This document shows positions 16,473 through 27,783 of a stretch of DNA of 64,000 nucleotides, one piece after another; position 1 is the stretch's first letter; every line of letters begins with the position of its first letter. The position numbers and the translations under genes are program-made. The notes under the pieces are model-generated. The model saw nothing but the letters and a program-made list of their open reading frames with translations. It was not told the origin of the DNA and ran no database searches. The DNA is from Pseudomonas taiwanensis (lineage in GTDB: Bacteria; Pseudomonadota; Gammaproteobacteria; Pseudomonadales; Pseudomonadaceae): positions 1 through 64,000 of the forward strand of contig NZ_QJRF01000040.1 in NCBI RefSeq assembly GCF_013393345.1. The letters run 5' to 3'.

Positions 16473-16502
16473 GGGAGCCAGGGAGTTCACTTCCTGGCTC
16501 CC
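16473..16502. terminator. hairpin after the alpha/beta hydrolase gene
   Basis: A perfect 10-bp stem GGGAGCCAGG / CCTGGCTCCC with a 10-nt loop, seven bases after the stop codon. There is no T-tract, so it may be a Rho-assisted or mRNA-protecting hairpin. Confidence 0.55.
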
Positions 16503-16729
16503 GACGGGTTCCACAGGTTGTTGTCGCGGGGAGCCACTTTCGCTTTGGGTATGAACGCCCGAGCGAAACCTTTTTTCTACCGTTCGATGTGGCCCGACTT
16601 TGCTCGATAGCCGGTAGCGTTAGTAAATGGATTTTTGACTCAGGTCCATGAAGGGCCGAACTTGCATTGTCTGCCTGTTTCCCTTCCGACAGAATTGTCT
16701 GATCCCGTTTCCAACTCGAGGTTCGAAAG

Positions 16730-17152
16730 ATGCGTAAATCACTCTCGGCACTTGCACTCAGTATTCTGGCTTCGCAGTACGTAGCCGCCGATGAAACGAC
16801 CAACACCGCGGTGGGCGGCGGCATCGGCGGGGCCGTGGGGAGTGTCGTTGGCCAGGCCGTCGGCGGAAGCACTGGCGCTGCGATCGGTGCCGGTCTGGGC
16901 GGCGCAGCAGGCGGGGCGGTGAGTGCGAAGGATGGCAAGAAGACCGAAGCAGCGATCGGCGGTGGTCTCGGTGCGGCCGGCGGCCAGGTGATCGGCAATA
17001 AGGTAGGGGGCTCCACCGGTGGCGCAATCGGCGCCGGTCTGGGCGGGGCTGCTGGCAGTGCTATCGGCAACAACCTGGCCGATGACGATGATCACCACGA
17101 CAATCACAAAGCCAGCCACAAACATAAACACAAGCACAAACACAACGACTGA
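16730..17152 (+). CDS. glycine-zipper protein with His/Lys/Asp-rich tail
   Basis: A 140-residue protein. The N-terminus MRKSLSALALSILASQYVAA reads as a signal peptide. The body is a tandem glycine zipper in which GGSTGxAIGAGLGGAAGxA occurs twice (around residues 45 and 97), a pattern that inserts into or associates with membranes in YMGG/Gly-zipper proteins. The last ~23 residues are hydrophilic: four Asp, then eight His interleaved with Lys (KHKHKHKH), a likely metal-binding or phosphate-binding tail. It is monocistronic. The function is unknown; a stress-induced envelope protein is the most likely guess. Confidence 0.8.
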   Translation: MRKSLSALALSILASQYVAADETTNTAVGGGIGGAVGSVVGQAVGGSTGAAIGAGLGGAAGGAVSAKDGKKTEAAIGGGLGAAGGQVIGNKVGGSTGGAIGAGLGGAAGSAIGNNLADDDDHHDNHKASHKHKHKHKHND

Positions 17153-17233
17153 TCCCTGGCGTCGTTGCACAAAAGCCCGCCTCTTTGGCGTAATGCTGTT
17201 CAGTTAGCCCCGCCAACGAGGTGTCGCTGTTGT

Positions 17234-17301
17234 TGTAGGAGCGAGCTTGCTCGCGAAGCTTTCCGGGATATCGCCCATTCGCCAGCAAGCTGGCTCCTAC
17301 A
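17234..17301. repeat. REP palindrome pair
   Basis: The left arm TGTAGGAGCGAGCTTGCTCGCGAA and a right arm of the related CCAGCAAGCTGG subtype face each other. This is the common Pseudomonas REP arrangement, here located inside the MITE-like element. Confidence 0.85.
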
Positions 17302-17323
17302 GCGTTTCCCCGCTGCAGAAACC

Positions 17324-17363
17324 AAGAACGCCGCTCACCCGGTGAGGGATTAGCGGCGTTCTT
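17324..17363. terminator. 12-bp perfect hairpin inside the element
   Basis: AAGAACGCCGCT and its exact complement are separated by 16 nt that contain a smaller CACC/GGTG pair. It has no T-tract. It may be a terminator or simply a structural part of the element. Confidence 0.45.
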
Positions 17364-17400
17364 ATGTGAACTGCATTACGCCTCTTTGGCGGGCTTTTGC

Positions 17401-17656
17401 ATTTCACGGGATTGCCTTGCCAGAAGCGGAAAACGCCCCTGATCCGCAGATTTTCCTCCCTTCAAGTTGCGCCTCCAACGCCTCTGACTAGGCTTCGGCA
17501 TGAAACTCCGAACTGGCAAAGGCCATCTGCAGACGGCAGGAGAATCAACTATCGCACTGCGTCCGATTTATCGCTGTCACGAGATGTACTTACAAACATC
17601 GGCAGTGAGGCAGACGCAGCTTTGCGTACCCACTTCACACTGACCAAGGGGGCTCC
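17401..17656. other. intergenic region upstream of the FadL-type gene
   Basis: About 255 bp of non-coding sequence between the insertion element and the FadL-type gene; it must hold that gene's promoter. I see no convincing promoter hexamers or operator. Confidence 0.5.
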
Positions 17657-18880
17657 ATGGAAAGTGCATCGTTCCGGGTGTTGGCCGGCGTACTGGTTTC
17701 CCTGTGCACGTCGTCCGCGTTTGCCGGCTCGGCGGGATTTGCGGGCATCGCTGCCAGTGCCGACAGCGCTGAAACCGCCAGCGACAACCCGGCCGGCATG
17801 TCCAGGCTGGACAAACCCGCTGCGACGATCAGCCTGATGCAGGCCACCGGGTTTGGAACGTTCGAAGTGGACGAGGGGCAGACCACTACCAGCGGGGGAG
17901 ATCCCGATAACGACCTCAACCCGGTGATGATTCCGCAGGCCTATTACGTTCGGCCATTCACAGAGTCCCTCCATGGAGGCATCTCGCTGACCATTCCGTC
18001 CGGATTTGGCTCCGAATACGGCTCCGATTGGGCTGGCCGCTACTACACCGACAGTTACTCGCTGGTCTATGTCGCCGTGACTCCGGCGTTGTCCTGGCGA
18101 ATCAACGAGCAATGGTCGATCGGTGCTTCCGTGGGTATCAACTACATCTCGTCCCAGTCTGAAGTTGCCATCAACACGCTCGTACCCGGCGCTGCCGATG
18201 GAAAGCTCGAGGCCGACCTCGATGGCGTCGGGACCAACTTCAGCCTCTCGCTGTTGTGGGAAATGACCGCGAAAACCCGATTCGGCCTGGTGTACACAAG
18301 CGAATCCAAGACGGATATCGATGGCGACCTCAAGTTCCGCAACACGGGCCCGGTAATTGGCGGATTACTCGAACGGGGCATCCTGGGCGACAAGATCGAG
18401 GTGGAGCAGGTCATGCCTCAGCGCATCATCGGCGGCATCTATCACGAACTGGATTCCGGGGCGTTCATCGTTGCGGACCTCGCCTGGGTGGAATTCTCCC
18501 GGTTCGGCACCAACTCGGTTTCTCTGGATGGCGAAACGATCGACGTGGAAGACAGCGGCTTCAACAACTTCTGGGCCGGTACCCTGGGCTACGGTTTTCC
18601 CGCCAACGGCGGCCTGCGTTACACCCTCGACACCTTCTACGTGCAGGCGCCAGTCGATGACAGCAAACGAACGCTGGCCATGCCGCTGGACCGTATGTGG
18701 GGAATAGGCGCTGGGGTCCAGGTCGATCATGGCAATGGCAAGGCGGTGGAGTTCAACCTGCATCTGGTGGACTTTGGCGAGTCGCCTGTGGATACCGGGC
18801 CGTCTGCCGTGCGTGGGCGTGTCGCGGGGGAGACCGAGCATCCATACGCCGTCATCATTTCCGGGGCGTACCACTTCTAA
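17657..18880 (+). CDS. FadL/OmpP1/TodX-family outer-membrane porin
   Basis: A 407-residue outer-membrane channel for hydrophobic substrates. A signal peptide ends near residue 23 (SSAFAGSAGFAG). The next segment ASADSAETASDNPAGMSRL is the FadL N-terminal hatch pattern with the conserved NPAG (an NPA-type plug motif). The protein continues as amphipathic strands (LVYVAVTPALSWRI, IGASVGINY, FIVADLAWVEFSRF) and ends in Phe (SGAYHF). AAGGGGG precedes the ATG. It stands alone between non-coding regions. Long-chain fatty acids or hydrophobic xenobiotics are the expected cargo. Confidence 0.9.
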   Translation: MESASFRVLAGVLVSLCTSSAFAGSAGFAGIAASADSAETASDNPAGMSRLDKPAATISLMQATGFGTFEVDEGQTTTSGGDPDNDLNPVMIPQAYYVRPFTESLHGGISLTIPSGFGSEYGSDWAGRYYTDSYSLVYVAVTPALSWRINEQWSIGASVGINYISSQSEVAINTLVPGAADGKLEADLDGVGTNFSLSLLWEMTAKTRFGLVYTSESKTDIDGDLKFRNTGPVIGGLLERGILGDKIEVEQVMPQRIIGGIYHELDSGAFIVADLAWVEFSRFGTNSVSLDGETIDVEDSGFNNFWAGTLGYGFPANGGLRYTLDTFYVQAPVDDSKRTLAMPLDRMWGIGAGVQVDHGNGKAVEFNLHLVDFGESPVDTGPSAVRGRVAGETEHPYAVIISGAYHF

Positions 18881-18960
18881 GGGATGGCCCCGGGCCTTAC
18901 AGACAGCAATCTGAAGAACGATTCGTTGGCTTCGCTTGGCTCAGTGCCAATCCGGGTGAA

Positions 18961-18998
18961 CAGCAAGGGTTTCGCAGGCTCAACCCATCCTACGTTGC
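18961..18998. repeat. dispersed repeat, copy 1 (GGGTTTCGC / CAACCCATCCTACG family)
   Basis: A 38-bp segment nearly identical (about two differences) to 58408-58445, nearly 40 kb away. Related inverted arms occur at 22433-22516. It is a short intergenic palindromic repeat family distinct from REP. Confidence 0.7.
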
Positions 18999-19044
18999 GG
19001 AGATAGGTGGGACGCGGAGCAGCGACCGAGGCATCGCATCCAGC

Positions 19045-19070
19045 GCGCGCTGCCATTCATGGCAGCGCGC
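19045..19070. terminator. 12-bp hairpin between FadL-type and BKACE genes
   Basis: GCGCGCTGCCAT and its exact complement are separated by 2 nt, in the gap between two converging genes. It is probably a bidirectional terminator, although no T-tract follows on either strand. Confidence 0.55.
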
Positions 19071-19113
19071 AGCGGGAAATGGTCGACCATTCCATGGCTG
19101 ACCAACCCGAGCA

Positions 19114-20169
19114 TCAGGTGTGCTGCGTGAAGCCGACCTGACCCGGTTTGCGGTTGGGCGCGAAGCCGTTCCTCGCCAGGGTCTCGTCGGCGTCCTTGTA
19201 GAAGGTGCCGATCTTGTAGATCTTGCGAGCTTCCTCGCCATTGGCCACTTCACGACCGAACTCGCGGGAAATTCGCACCAGCTGTTCGATCTGCTCCACG
19301 GTCGTCATCTTGGCGGTCTGGCGCTGGTTCCAGATGTTGTCCTCGATGCCGCAGCGCACGTGGAGGCCGAGGGCGATGGCCATCATGTTCAGCGGCAGCA
19401 CATTGCGCATGCTGGTCTCCAGCGTCAGCACCGAACCATCCGGGCAGGCGCGCACGAAGTTGGCCAGGTCGTACGGATTCGGCGAGTCGAAGCCGCCGCC
19501 GATGGCCACCCAGGTGAGGATCAGCGGCACGTTGCACGCGCCACGGCGCATCATGCGCTCGACGGTATTGAGTTGGGTGATGTTGGCCAACTGGAAGTGA
19601 GTCTGGATGCCGTTGGCCGAAAGGCGGCGAATGTGCTCCTCGACCCAGGCAGGACCGGCGGGAATGGTCATTTCCTGGTAGGCCTTGAGCATCACCGGGT
19701 CTTCCAGCGAAGTGCCGCGAATGTCGGCGGCGGTCATCTGCTCGCAGACGTTCATCTGGTTGGTGTTGATCGCGATGGTCACCTGATCCGGGGTCGGGGT
19801 CAGCTCGGCCAGCATGTGGCGGGTGTCGTCGGACAGCCACTTGGCAACGTCGCCGTCGTTCTCGGGGGCAAAGGAGATCGAGCCGCCGACCTGGAGGATG
19901 ATCCCCGGGCAGGCTTCGCGGATGCCCGCCAGCAGCTCGTTGAACTTGGACAGGCGCTTGGAGCCCTTGCCGTCTTCTTCTCGCACGTGGACGTGCAGCA
20001 CGGTGGCGCCGGCGTTGTAGCAGTCCACGGCTTTCTGGATCTGCGCCTCCATGCTCACCGGGATGTCTTCCGGGAAGTCGGACGGCATCCACTCGGGGCC
20101 ATAGGGGGCGGCGGTGATTACCAGCTTTTCCATGTTTTCGACAAACAGGGAACCATCGATAAAGTTCAT
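19114..20169 (-). CDS. BKACE (DUF849) 3-keto-acid cleavage enzyme
   Basis: A 351-residue TIM-barrel enzyme of the beta-keto-acid cleavage family (formerly 3-keto-5-aminohexanoate cleavage enzyme). Family reaction: a beta-keto acid plus acetyl-CoA gives a CoA ester plus acetoacetate. Seen: LVITAAPYGPE, the Zn-ligand motif VLHVHVREEDGKGS, LTPTPDQVTIAIN, and near the C-terminus LGLHVRCGIEDNIW. The ATG follows CCCAGGAGT; an internal ATG at codon 13 would start at the family core. It follows the TauD-type gene in the same leftward operon. The keto-acid substrate is unknown; in other BKACE enzymes it includes dehydrocarnitine. Confidence 0.9.
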   Translation of the reverse strand: MNFIDGSLFVENMEKLVITAAPYGPEWMPSDFPEDIPVSMEAQIQKAVDCYNAGATVLHVHVREEDGKGSKRLSKFNELLAGIREACPGIILQVGGSISFAPENDGDVAKWLSDDTRHMLAELTPTPDQVTIAINTNQMNVCEQMTAADIRGTSLEDPVMLKAYQEMTIPAGPAWVEEHIRRLSANGIQTHFQLANITQLNTVERMMRRGACNVPLILTWVAIGGGFDSPNPYDLANFVRACPDGSVLTLETSMRNVLPLNMMAIALGLHVRCGIEDNIWNQRQTAKMTTVEQIEQLVRISREFGREVANGEEARKIYKIGTFYKDADETLARNGFAPNRKPGQVGFTQHT

Positions 20170-20218
20170 GACTTACTCCTGGGATCGGCGATCTAGTGGT
20201 TGTTGTGCGGTTCGATGA

Positions 20219-21067
20219 TCAGAAGGGCTTGTCGCCGATGATTCCGGCGCGTTCCATCTTGCGGACACAGGGCGGGTAATCCATCGCGGCGTAGTGCTGG
20301 GTAGAGCGGTTGTCCCAGATGGCCATGCTGTTCTTCTTCCAGCGCCAGCGGACCTGGTATTCCGGGATGTAGGCCTGGCTGACGAGGTAACGCATCAGGT
20401 CGCTGCCGCCCATGCTGTAGTCCTGGCCGTAGCGCACGCGCTCGGGCGTGTGGAAGTTGGTGAAGTGGGTAGTGAACGCATTGACGAAGAGGATATTTTC
20501 GCCGGTTTCCGGGTGGGTGCGCACCACGGGGTGCTCCGGGTCCGGATACATGGCCTTGAGCGCCAGGCGCTTCTCGATAGGCATGGCCGCGCCGAAGCTC
20601 GCCTCGATGCTGTGGCGGGCGCGCAGGCCCTCGATGCGTTGCTTCACGTCTTCCGGCAGCTTCTTGTAGGCCAACGCCATGTTTGCCCACAGGGTGTCAC
20701 CGCCTACCGACGGCCCTTCCACGCAGCGCAGCACGCAACCCATGGGCGGCGCGTCGCGCCAGGTGGCGTCGGTGTGCCAGGCGTTCTCGTAGCGGTCGTT
20801 GGGTTGGCCCGGTTCCTTGTAGATGCGCACCAGGCCCGGATGCTCCGGGTCGCTGCCGGCCACCGGGTGGTCTTCCAACTCGCCGAAGCGGCGGGCAAAA
20901 GCCACATGCTCGGCACGGCTGATGTCCTGGTCCCGCAGGAACAGCACTTTGTGCTTGAGCAGGAGCTGGCGGATTTCGGCGAAGAGACCGTCGTCGTATG
21001 CCGCATCCGCGAGATTCACGCCGATAAGCTCGGCCCCGATACTGCAAGTCAGTTGTTCTACGCGCAT
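20219..21067 (-). CDS. TauD/TfdA-family Fe(II)/2-oxoglutarate dioxygenase
   Basis: A 282-residue dioxygenase. The facial triad is visible as His and Asp in WHTDATW and the distal His in WDNRSTQHYA; the 2-oxoglutarate-binding Arg is probably in the C-terminal PPCVRKMER. Such enzymes hydroxylate a C-H bond, often next to a sulfonate, ether or quaternary amine, releasing CO2 and succinate. GAGGAGAAC precedes the ATG. It lies 49 bp upstream of the BKACE gene, so the two probably act in one pathway: hydroxylation, then (after a dehydrogenase not present here) keto-acid cleavage. The substrate is unknown. Confidence 0.88.
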   Translation of the reverse strand: MRVEQLTCSIGAELIGVNLADAAYDDGLFAEIRQLLLKHKVLFLRDQDISRAEHVAFARRFGELEDHPVAGSDPEHPGLVRIYKEPGQPNDRYENAWHTDATWRDAPPMGCVLRCVEGPSVGGDTLWANMALAYKKLPEDVKQRIEGLRARHSIEASFGAAMPIEKRLALKAMYPDPEHPVVRTHPETGENILFVNAFTTHFTNFHTPERVRYGQDYSMGGSDLMRYLVSQAYIPEYQVRWRWKKNSMAIWDNRSTQHYAAMDYPPCVRKMERAGIIGDKPF

Positions 21068-21506
21068 CTTGTTGTTCTCCTCTGGCGAAGTTATTTCGGC
21101 CGGGCGAGCTGCTGGGGAGCGGGGCCCTCAGCTCAGGCCGTGAGGAGGAATCTAGGGATGGAGAGGGGGGCGGCGACCATTCATTTGGCGACAGGTTCTT
21201 CGCAGTTCATGTCATGTCCCCAGCCGCCGATGCAGGATCTTGAGTGCCATTGATCTGGGTCAGTTTTTGCGGGGGGAGGCAACTGGCTGCCGTTAGTCGA
21301 TACGCCGAAAACAAGCCTGCGGGGGAGGGGAACCAGTGAGCGTGCGTTGTGCTCCCTGCCTGTGCCGATTACGGTCGTTGGCGAACTGCTCCACCCCGCC
21401 GATTGCGAGCGCTCGTAGGGGACAGCAGCGGCCACGCGTTTCTCGGCTTGCACGGGGCTCATGACGATTGATAGCCTTCCGGACCTAAAAACCAGCAGGC
21501 CTGGGT
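21068..21506. other. divergent promoter region, TauD-type / AraC-type
   Basis: 439 bp without a credible gene between the leftward dioxygenase operon and the rightward AraC regulator. It should contain both promoters and the AraC operator. I see no clear hexamers or direct repeats. A 93-codon leftward frame (21181-21462) has no ribosome binding site or family features. Confidence 0.5.
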
Positions 21507-22388
21507 ATGGTAATCAGGGTTGTCGAAGCACAAGAAGTAGATCAGCAGCGGATAGCCATTCCTGGTTGGGAGCAGCAGTACACACAGATGTCTGCCGGGC
21601 GATTCTCGGGCCGAATCCTGCATGCCGAAGTCGAGGGGATCGAGCTTTATGAGGAGCAAATGAACCTTCGTGTGGAGCAGGAGTTCCACGCTCCGCCCGA
21701 CGCCCTGGTCTTCAGCTTCGACATGTCGGAGAACACGCTCTACCTGCTCGATGGCGAGACTCGCAACGCCTGGGTCACGCCGGAGAACTATCGCGAGGTG
21801 GCGGTGGTGATCAAGCAGGCGGCGCAATGGGGGCAGCCGCTTGATGCGTTCGCCGACCTGGTGCTCACGCCTCTTCGATCCAATAACTGCAGGTCAGTCG
21901 CAGCATCGCTCAGCGATATGCTCACTGGCGCATTCGACGGCCAACGCCATATGGATGCCCCAGGTGTTGCGCAGACCATCGTCTCCGACTGTTTCTACTT
22001 GCTCTGCGAAGCGCCAATCGGTGACGGGCGCCGGTCGCGCTCTACCGTCCAGGCCAAGCGAGTTGTTCAACGGGTCAAGGAAGTGGTCGACGACTGTCCA
22101 GAAGAGAGCTTCGGGATGGCCGAGTTGGCCGCGAAAGCCGGTGTATCGCCACGCAGCCTTCAGCAATCCTTCCTGCGTTATGCCGGCATCCCACCTATTG
22201 TGTGGCTTAGAAATCGACGACTGAACGCTGCTCGCCGCGATTTGCTAGGGGCCGCCGAATCGGGCGTCACCGTGGCCGAGGTGGCCATGAAATGGTCATT
22301 CTGGCACCTGGGCCGCTTCTCCCAGTCCTACCACGCCCTCTTCGGCGAGTACCCCAAGACCACCGTCAAGCAGGGCGGCCGGGCCTGA
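21507..22388 (+). CDS. AraC-family transcriptional regulator (EutR/OruR-like)
   Basis: A 293-residue regulator. The N-terminal ~190 residues are a sensory domain (EAQEVDQQRIAIPGWEQQY, LVFSFDMSENTLYLLDG). The C-terminal AraC helix-turn-helix region has SFGMAELAAKAGVSPRSLQQSF and VTVAEVAMKWSFWHLGRFSQSYHALFGEYP. The overall pattern resembles the regulators of ethanolamine or choline-type catabolism. It is divergent from the TauD/BKACE operon and is therefore its most likely activator. The gene ends just before a palindromic repeat region. Confidence 0.87.
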   Translation: MVIRVVEAQEVDQQRIAIPGWEQQYTQMSAGRFSGRILHAEVEGIELYEEQMNLRVEQEFHAPPDALVFSFDMSENTLYLLDGETRNAWVTPENYREVAVVIKQAAQWGQPLDAFADLVLTPLRSNNCRSVAASLSDMLTGAFDGQRHMDAPGVAQTIVSDCFYLLCEAPIGDGRRSRSTVQAKRVVQRVKEVVDDCPEESFGMAELAAKAGVSPRSLQQSFLRYAGIPPIVWLRNRRLNAARRDLLGAAESGVTVAEVAMKWSFWHLGRFSQSYHALFGEYPKTTVKQGGRA

Positions 22389-22432
22389 TCTCGGACGCAG
22401 TCCGCTGCTGCAGAGGCAGCCTTGGCGTAGAA

Positions 22433-22516
22433 CCGTAGGATGGCGTGAAGCGAAGCGATACCCATCAATCGCGATCGCCGCAGCATGGGTATCGTGCAGG
22501 CTCCACCCATCCTACA
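22433..22516. repeat. long imperfect palindromic repeat between converging genes
   Basis: Nested inverted arms: GTAGGATGG with CCATCCTAC outside and GATACCCAT with ATGGGTATC inside. The right half (from CAGCATGGGT) matches the dispersed repeat at 18961 and 58408. It probably also ends transcription from both sides. Confidence 0.7.
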
Positions 22517-22528
22517 AGGGCCGATCTA

Positions 22529-26326
<3,798 letters not shown>

Positions 26327-26630
26327 ACAAGCCTCGGAAAATTCATGGTTTCGGATTGAGGACGCGACTGCAGCATGCTGCTGCAAGACCGCGGCGCCAG
26401 TTTCGATCGCACAGGCGCCCCCGTTCTATCCACTTTCCGCATACATGACCGAGCGTGTGGCGCTCCCTTGCTGCCACGGGAAAAAGGGCAGATTCATTTT
26501 CCCGCTCTGATGTCCTGCTTCCTGTGGGGCGTCGCTGCGCTCAGCACCAACCTACGAAGACGGAGGCCACGGGATTGACCGTGACCGCCGGATTAGAAGC
26601 AGGGAGCGCAGGGCAAGGGGAGGGTGGCAC
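26327..26630. other. intergenic region upstream of the polyamine operon
   Basis: 304 bp between the ligase start and the end of the SRAP gene; it should hold the polyamine-operon promoter. Around 26520-26565 a degenerate copy of the GGGTTTCGC/CAACCCATCCTACG repeat is suggested (GCGTCGCTGCGCTCAGCACCAACCTACG). I see no clear sigma-54 or sigma-70 motif. Confidence 0.45.
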
Positions 26631-27356
26631 TCACGACTGACTGATGGGTGATTCCAGAACCTCTGATCGCCTGAGCGGAACGATAAGCTCCGGGCAGTCA
26701 TTGTTGGTGTTGTCCACCGCCGTCGACACGGGATATGAGTCAAAGACCTCGCGACTGTGTGCCATTGCACAGTTCACTTGCTCGAAGGTGGCCGTGGACG
26801 ATAACCAGAGCTGCCATTGCTCAGGTTCGAGGATGACCGGCATCCGGGGATGGATATGGGAGATCGGTGCCGACGACTCCTTGGTCAGCACTGCGCATGA
26901 CAGTACCGCGTAACCGCGTGGTCCGATCCAACTTGCCCAGAGTCCAGCCATGGCCAACAGTTTGCGTTCCGCGGCGTGCAGATAGTACGGCTGCTTGACC
27001 CATTGGCAGGCCCGGTAACGCGTCTGTTCGTGCTCACTCCAGGCGAACCAGCCTGTCGCCGGCATCAAGCAGCGGTAGCTACGTATGCTGTCGTGCCAAA
27101 AGGGTTTGATCCAGGCATCTTCGCTGCGCGCGCTGAAGGTCATCAGCGGAGGATTCTCCTGGCTCCACCATTCAGGCACCAGGCCCCAGCGGGCAGCGAC
27201 CACTTCCAAACCGGCCTGATCATCCAGACGGAGCATGGGAACCTGGGTGGTCGGGGTTGCGTTGAAGCTGGGCATCCAGATGCCGGCATTGAGGGGGCTG
27301 ACGTGCCAGAAGTCTTCGATGGCGCGTTGCGTCGGGGTGACATAGCGTTCGCACAT
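26631..27356 (-). CDS. SRAP-domain protein (YedK/HMCES family) with altered active site
   Basis: A 241-residue SRAP protein. The start at 27356 gives Met-Cys2 (MCERYV); Cys2 becomes the N-terminal nucleophile that forms thiazolidine crosslinks with abasic sites in single-stranded DNA. GGAGGGATT precedes the ATG. Conserved: MTFSARSED, PATGWFAWSEHE and HIHPRMPV. Compared from memory with E. coli YedK, Asn75 becomes Ser (FSAR for INAR) and Glu105 becomes Ala (GWFAW for GWFEW), whereas Cys2 and the active-site His remain. Glu105 and Asn75 help form or resolve the crosslink, so this protein may crosslink without the usual release, or have another role. Confidence 0.87.
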   Translation of the reverse strand: MCERYVTPTQRAIEDFWHVSPLNAGIWMPSFNATPTTQVPMLRLDDQAGLEVVAARWGLVPEWWSQENPPLMTFSARSEDAWIKPFWHDSIRSYRCLMPATGWFAWSEHEQTRYRACQWVKQPYYLHAAERKLLAMAGLWASWIGPRGYAVLSCAVLTKESSAPISHIHPRMPVILEPEQWQLWLSSTATFEQVNCAMAHSREVFDSYPVSTAVDNTNNDCPELIVPLRRSEVLESPISQS

Positions 27357-27783
27357 GGCAATCCCTCCGAAAACAACCTCCTGGGTACTGCGCAGGGCCA
27401 CAAAAAAACCGCGGTTGCGAGCAGCACCGCGGCAAAGTAATCAGCAAGGTGATCCATCCAGCCTTGGCGGGGCCGACGCCCAGGCTGTTGGCAATGCCCG
27501 GTGTGCAAGGGCATAAGCGCAAGCTTAGGTCCGTATGTATACCTGCATGTTTGTAGGTGACCGACGGCAGAAGGGCTGAAATGCGCGCGCTCTGAAGGTC
27601 TCGATTCGGAAGGAATGGCCGCCTCACCGCTGCGAGTCGGTGAGGCGGCCGAAGGAGCCGCAGACTGAGGCTCAGCCACAGTCCGCCTGCCCTGGCGGAG
27701 CGGGCCAGGGGCTCCGATGGAATAGAGAGCGGCAGGGCGAAAGCGTTCAGGGAATATTTCGTGAGCTTCCGGCGGATCGGGGC
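27357..27783. other. intergenic region with a 12-bp hairpin
   Basis: 427 bp between the SRAP gene start and the end of the ABC transporter operon. A perfect 12-bp stem GGCCGCCTCACC / GGTGAGGCGGCC (27617-27628 and 27639-27650, 10-nt loop) lies about 130 bp behind the permease stop and probably ends that transcript. Downstream of it should be the SRAP promoter. The long leftward frame across 27143-27787 has no family features. Confidence 0.5.
27617..27650 (-). terminator. hairpin behind the ABC transporter operon
   Basis: A 12-bp perfect stem with a 10-nt loop and no following T-tract. Its position behind the last permease gene suggests a terminator or 3'-end stabiliser. Confidence 0.5.

Larger units (their letters stand above)
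17187..17382. mobile_element. ~196-bp non-autonomous insertion element (MITE-like) splitting a terminator
   Basis: The ends are inverted repeats: GGCGTAATGC-T-GTTCA on the left and the complement of GGCGTAATGC-A-GTTCA on the right. They are flanked by the direct repeat TCTTT (17182-17186 and 17383-17387). Removing the element and one TCTTT restores a perfect 11-bp stem (AAAAGCCCGCC / GGCGGGCTTTT) with TCTTT as its loop. The element therefore appears to have jumped into the loop of the terminator behind the glycine-zipper gene. It encodes no protein but carries a REP pair and a 12-bp hairpin. The exact edges are ambiguous by 4 bp because terminator and element share GGCG. Confidence 0.68.

Noticed and set aside
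17153-17656. CRISPR or integron attC interpretation of the palindromes
   Set aside because: There are no regularly spaced direct repeats and no integrase; the structure is explained by a REP-bearing insertion in a terminator.
21181-21462. 93-codon leftward frame in the TauD/AraC intergenic region
   Set aside because: No ribosome binding site, no motif and odd composition.
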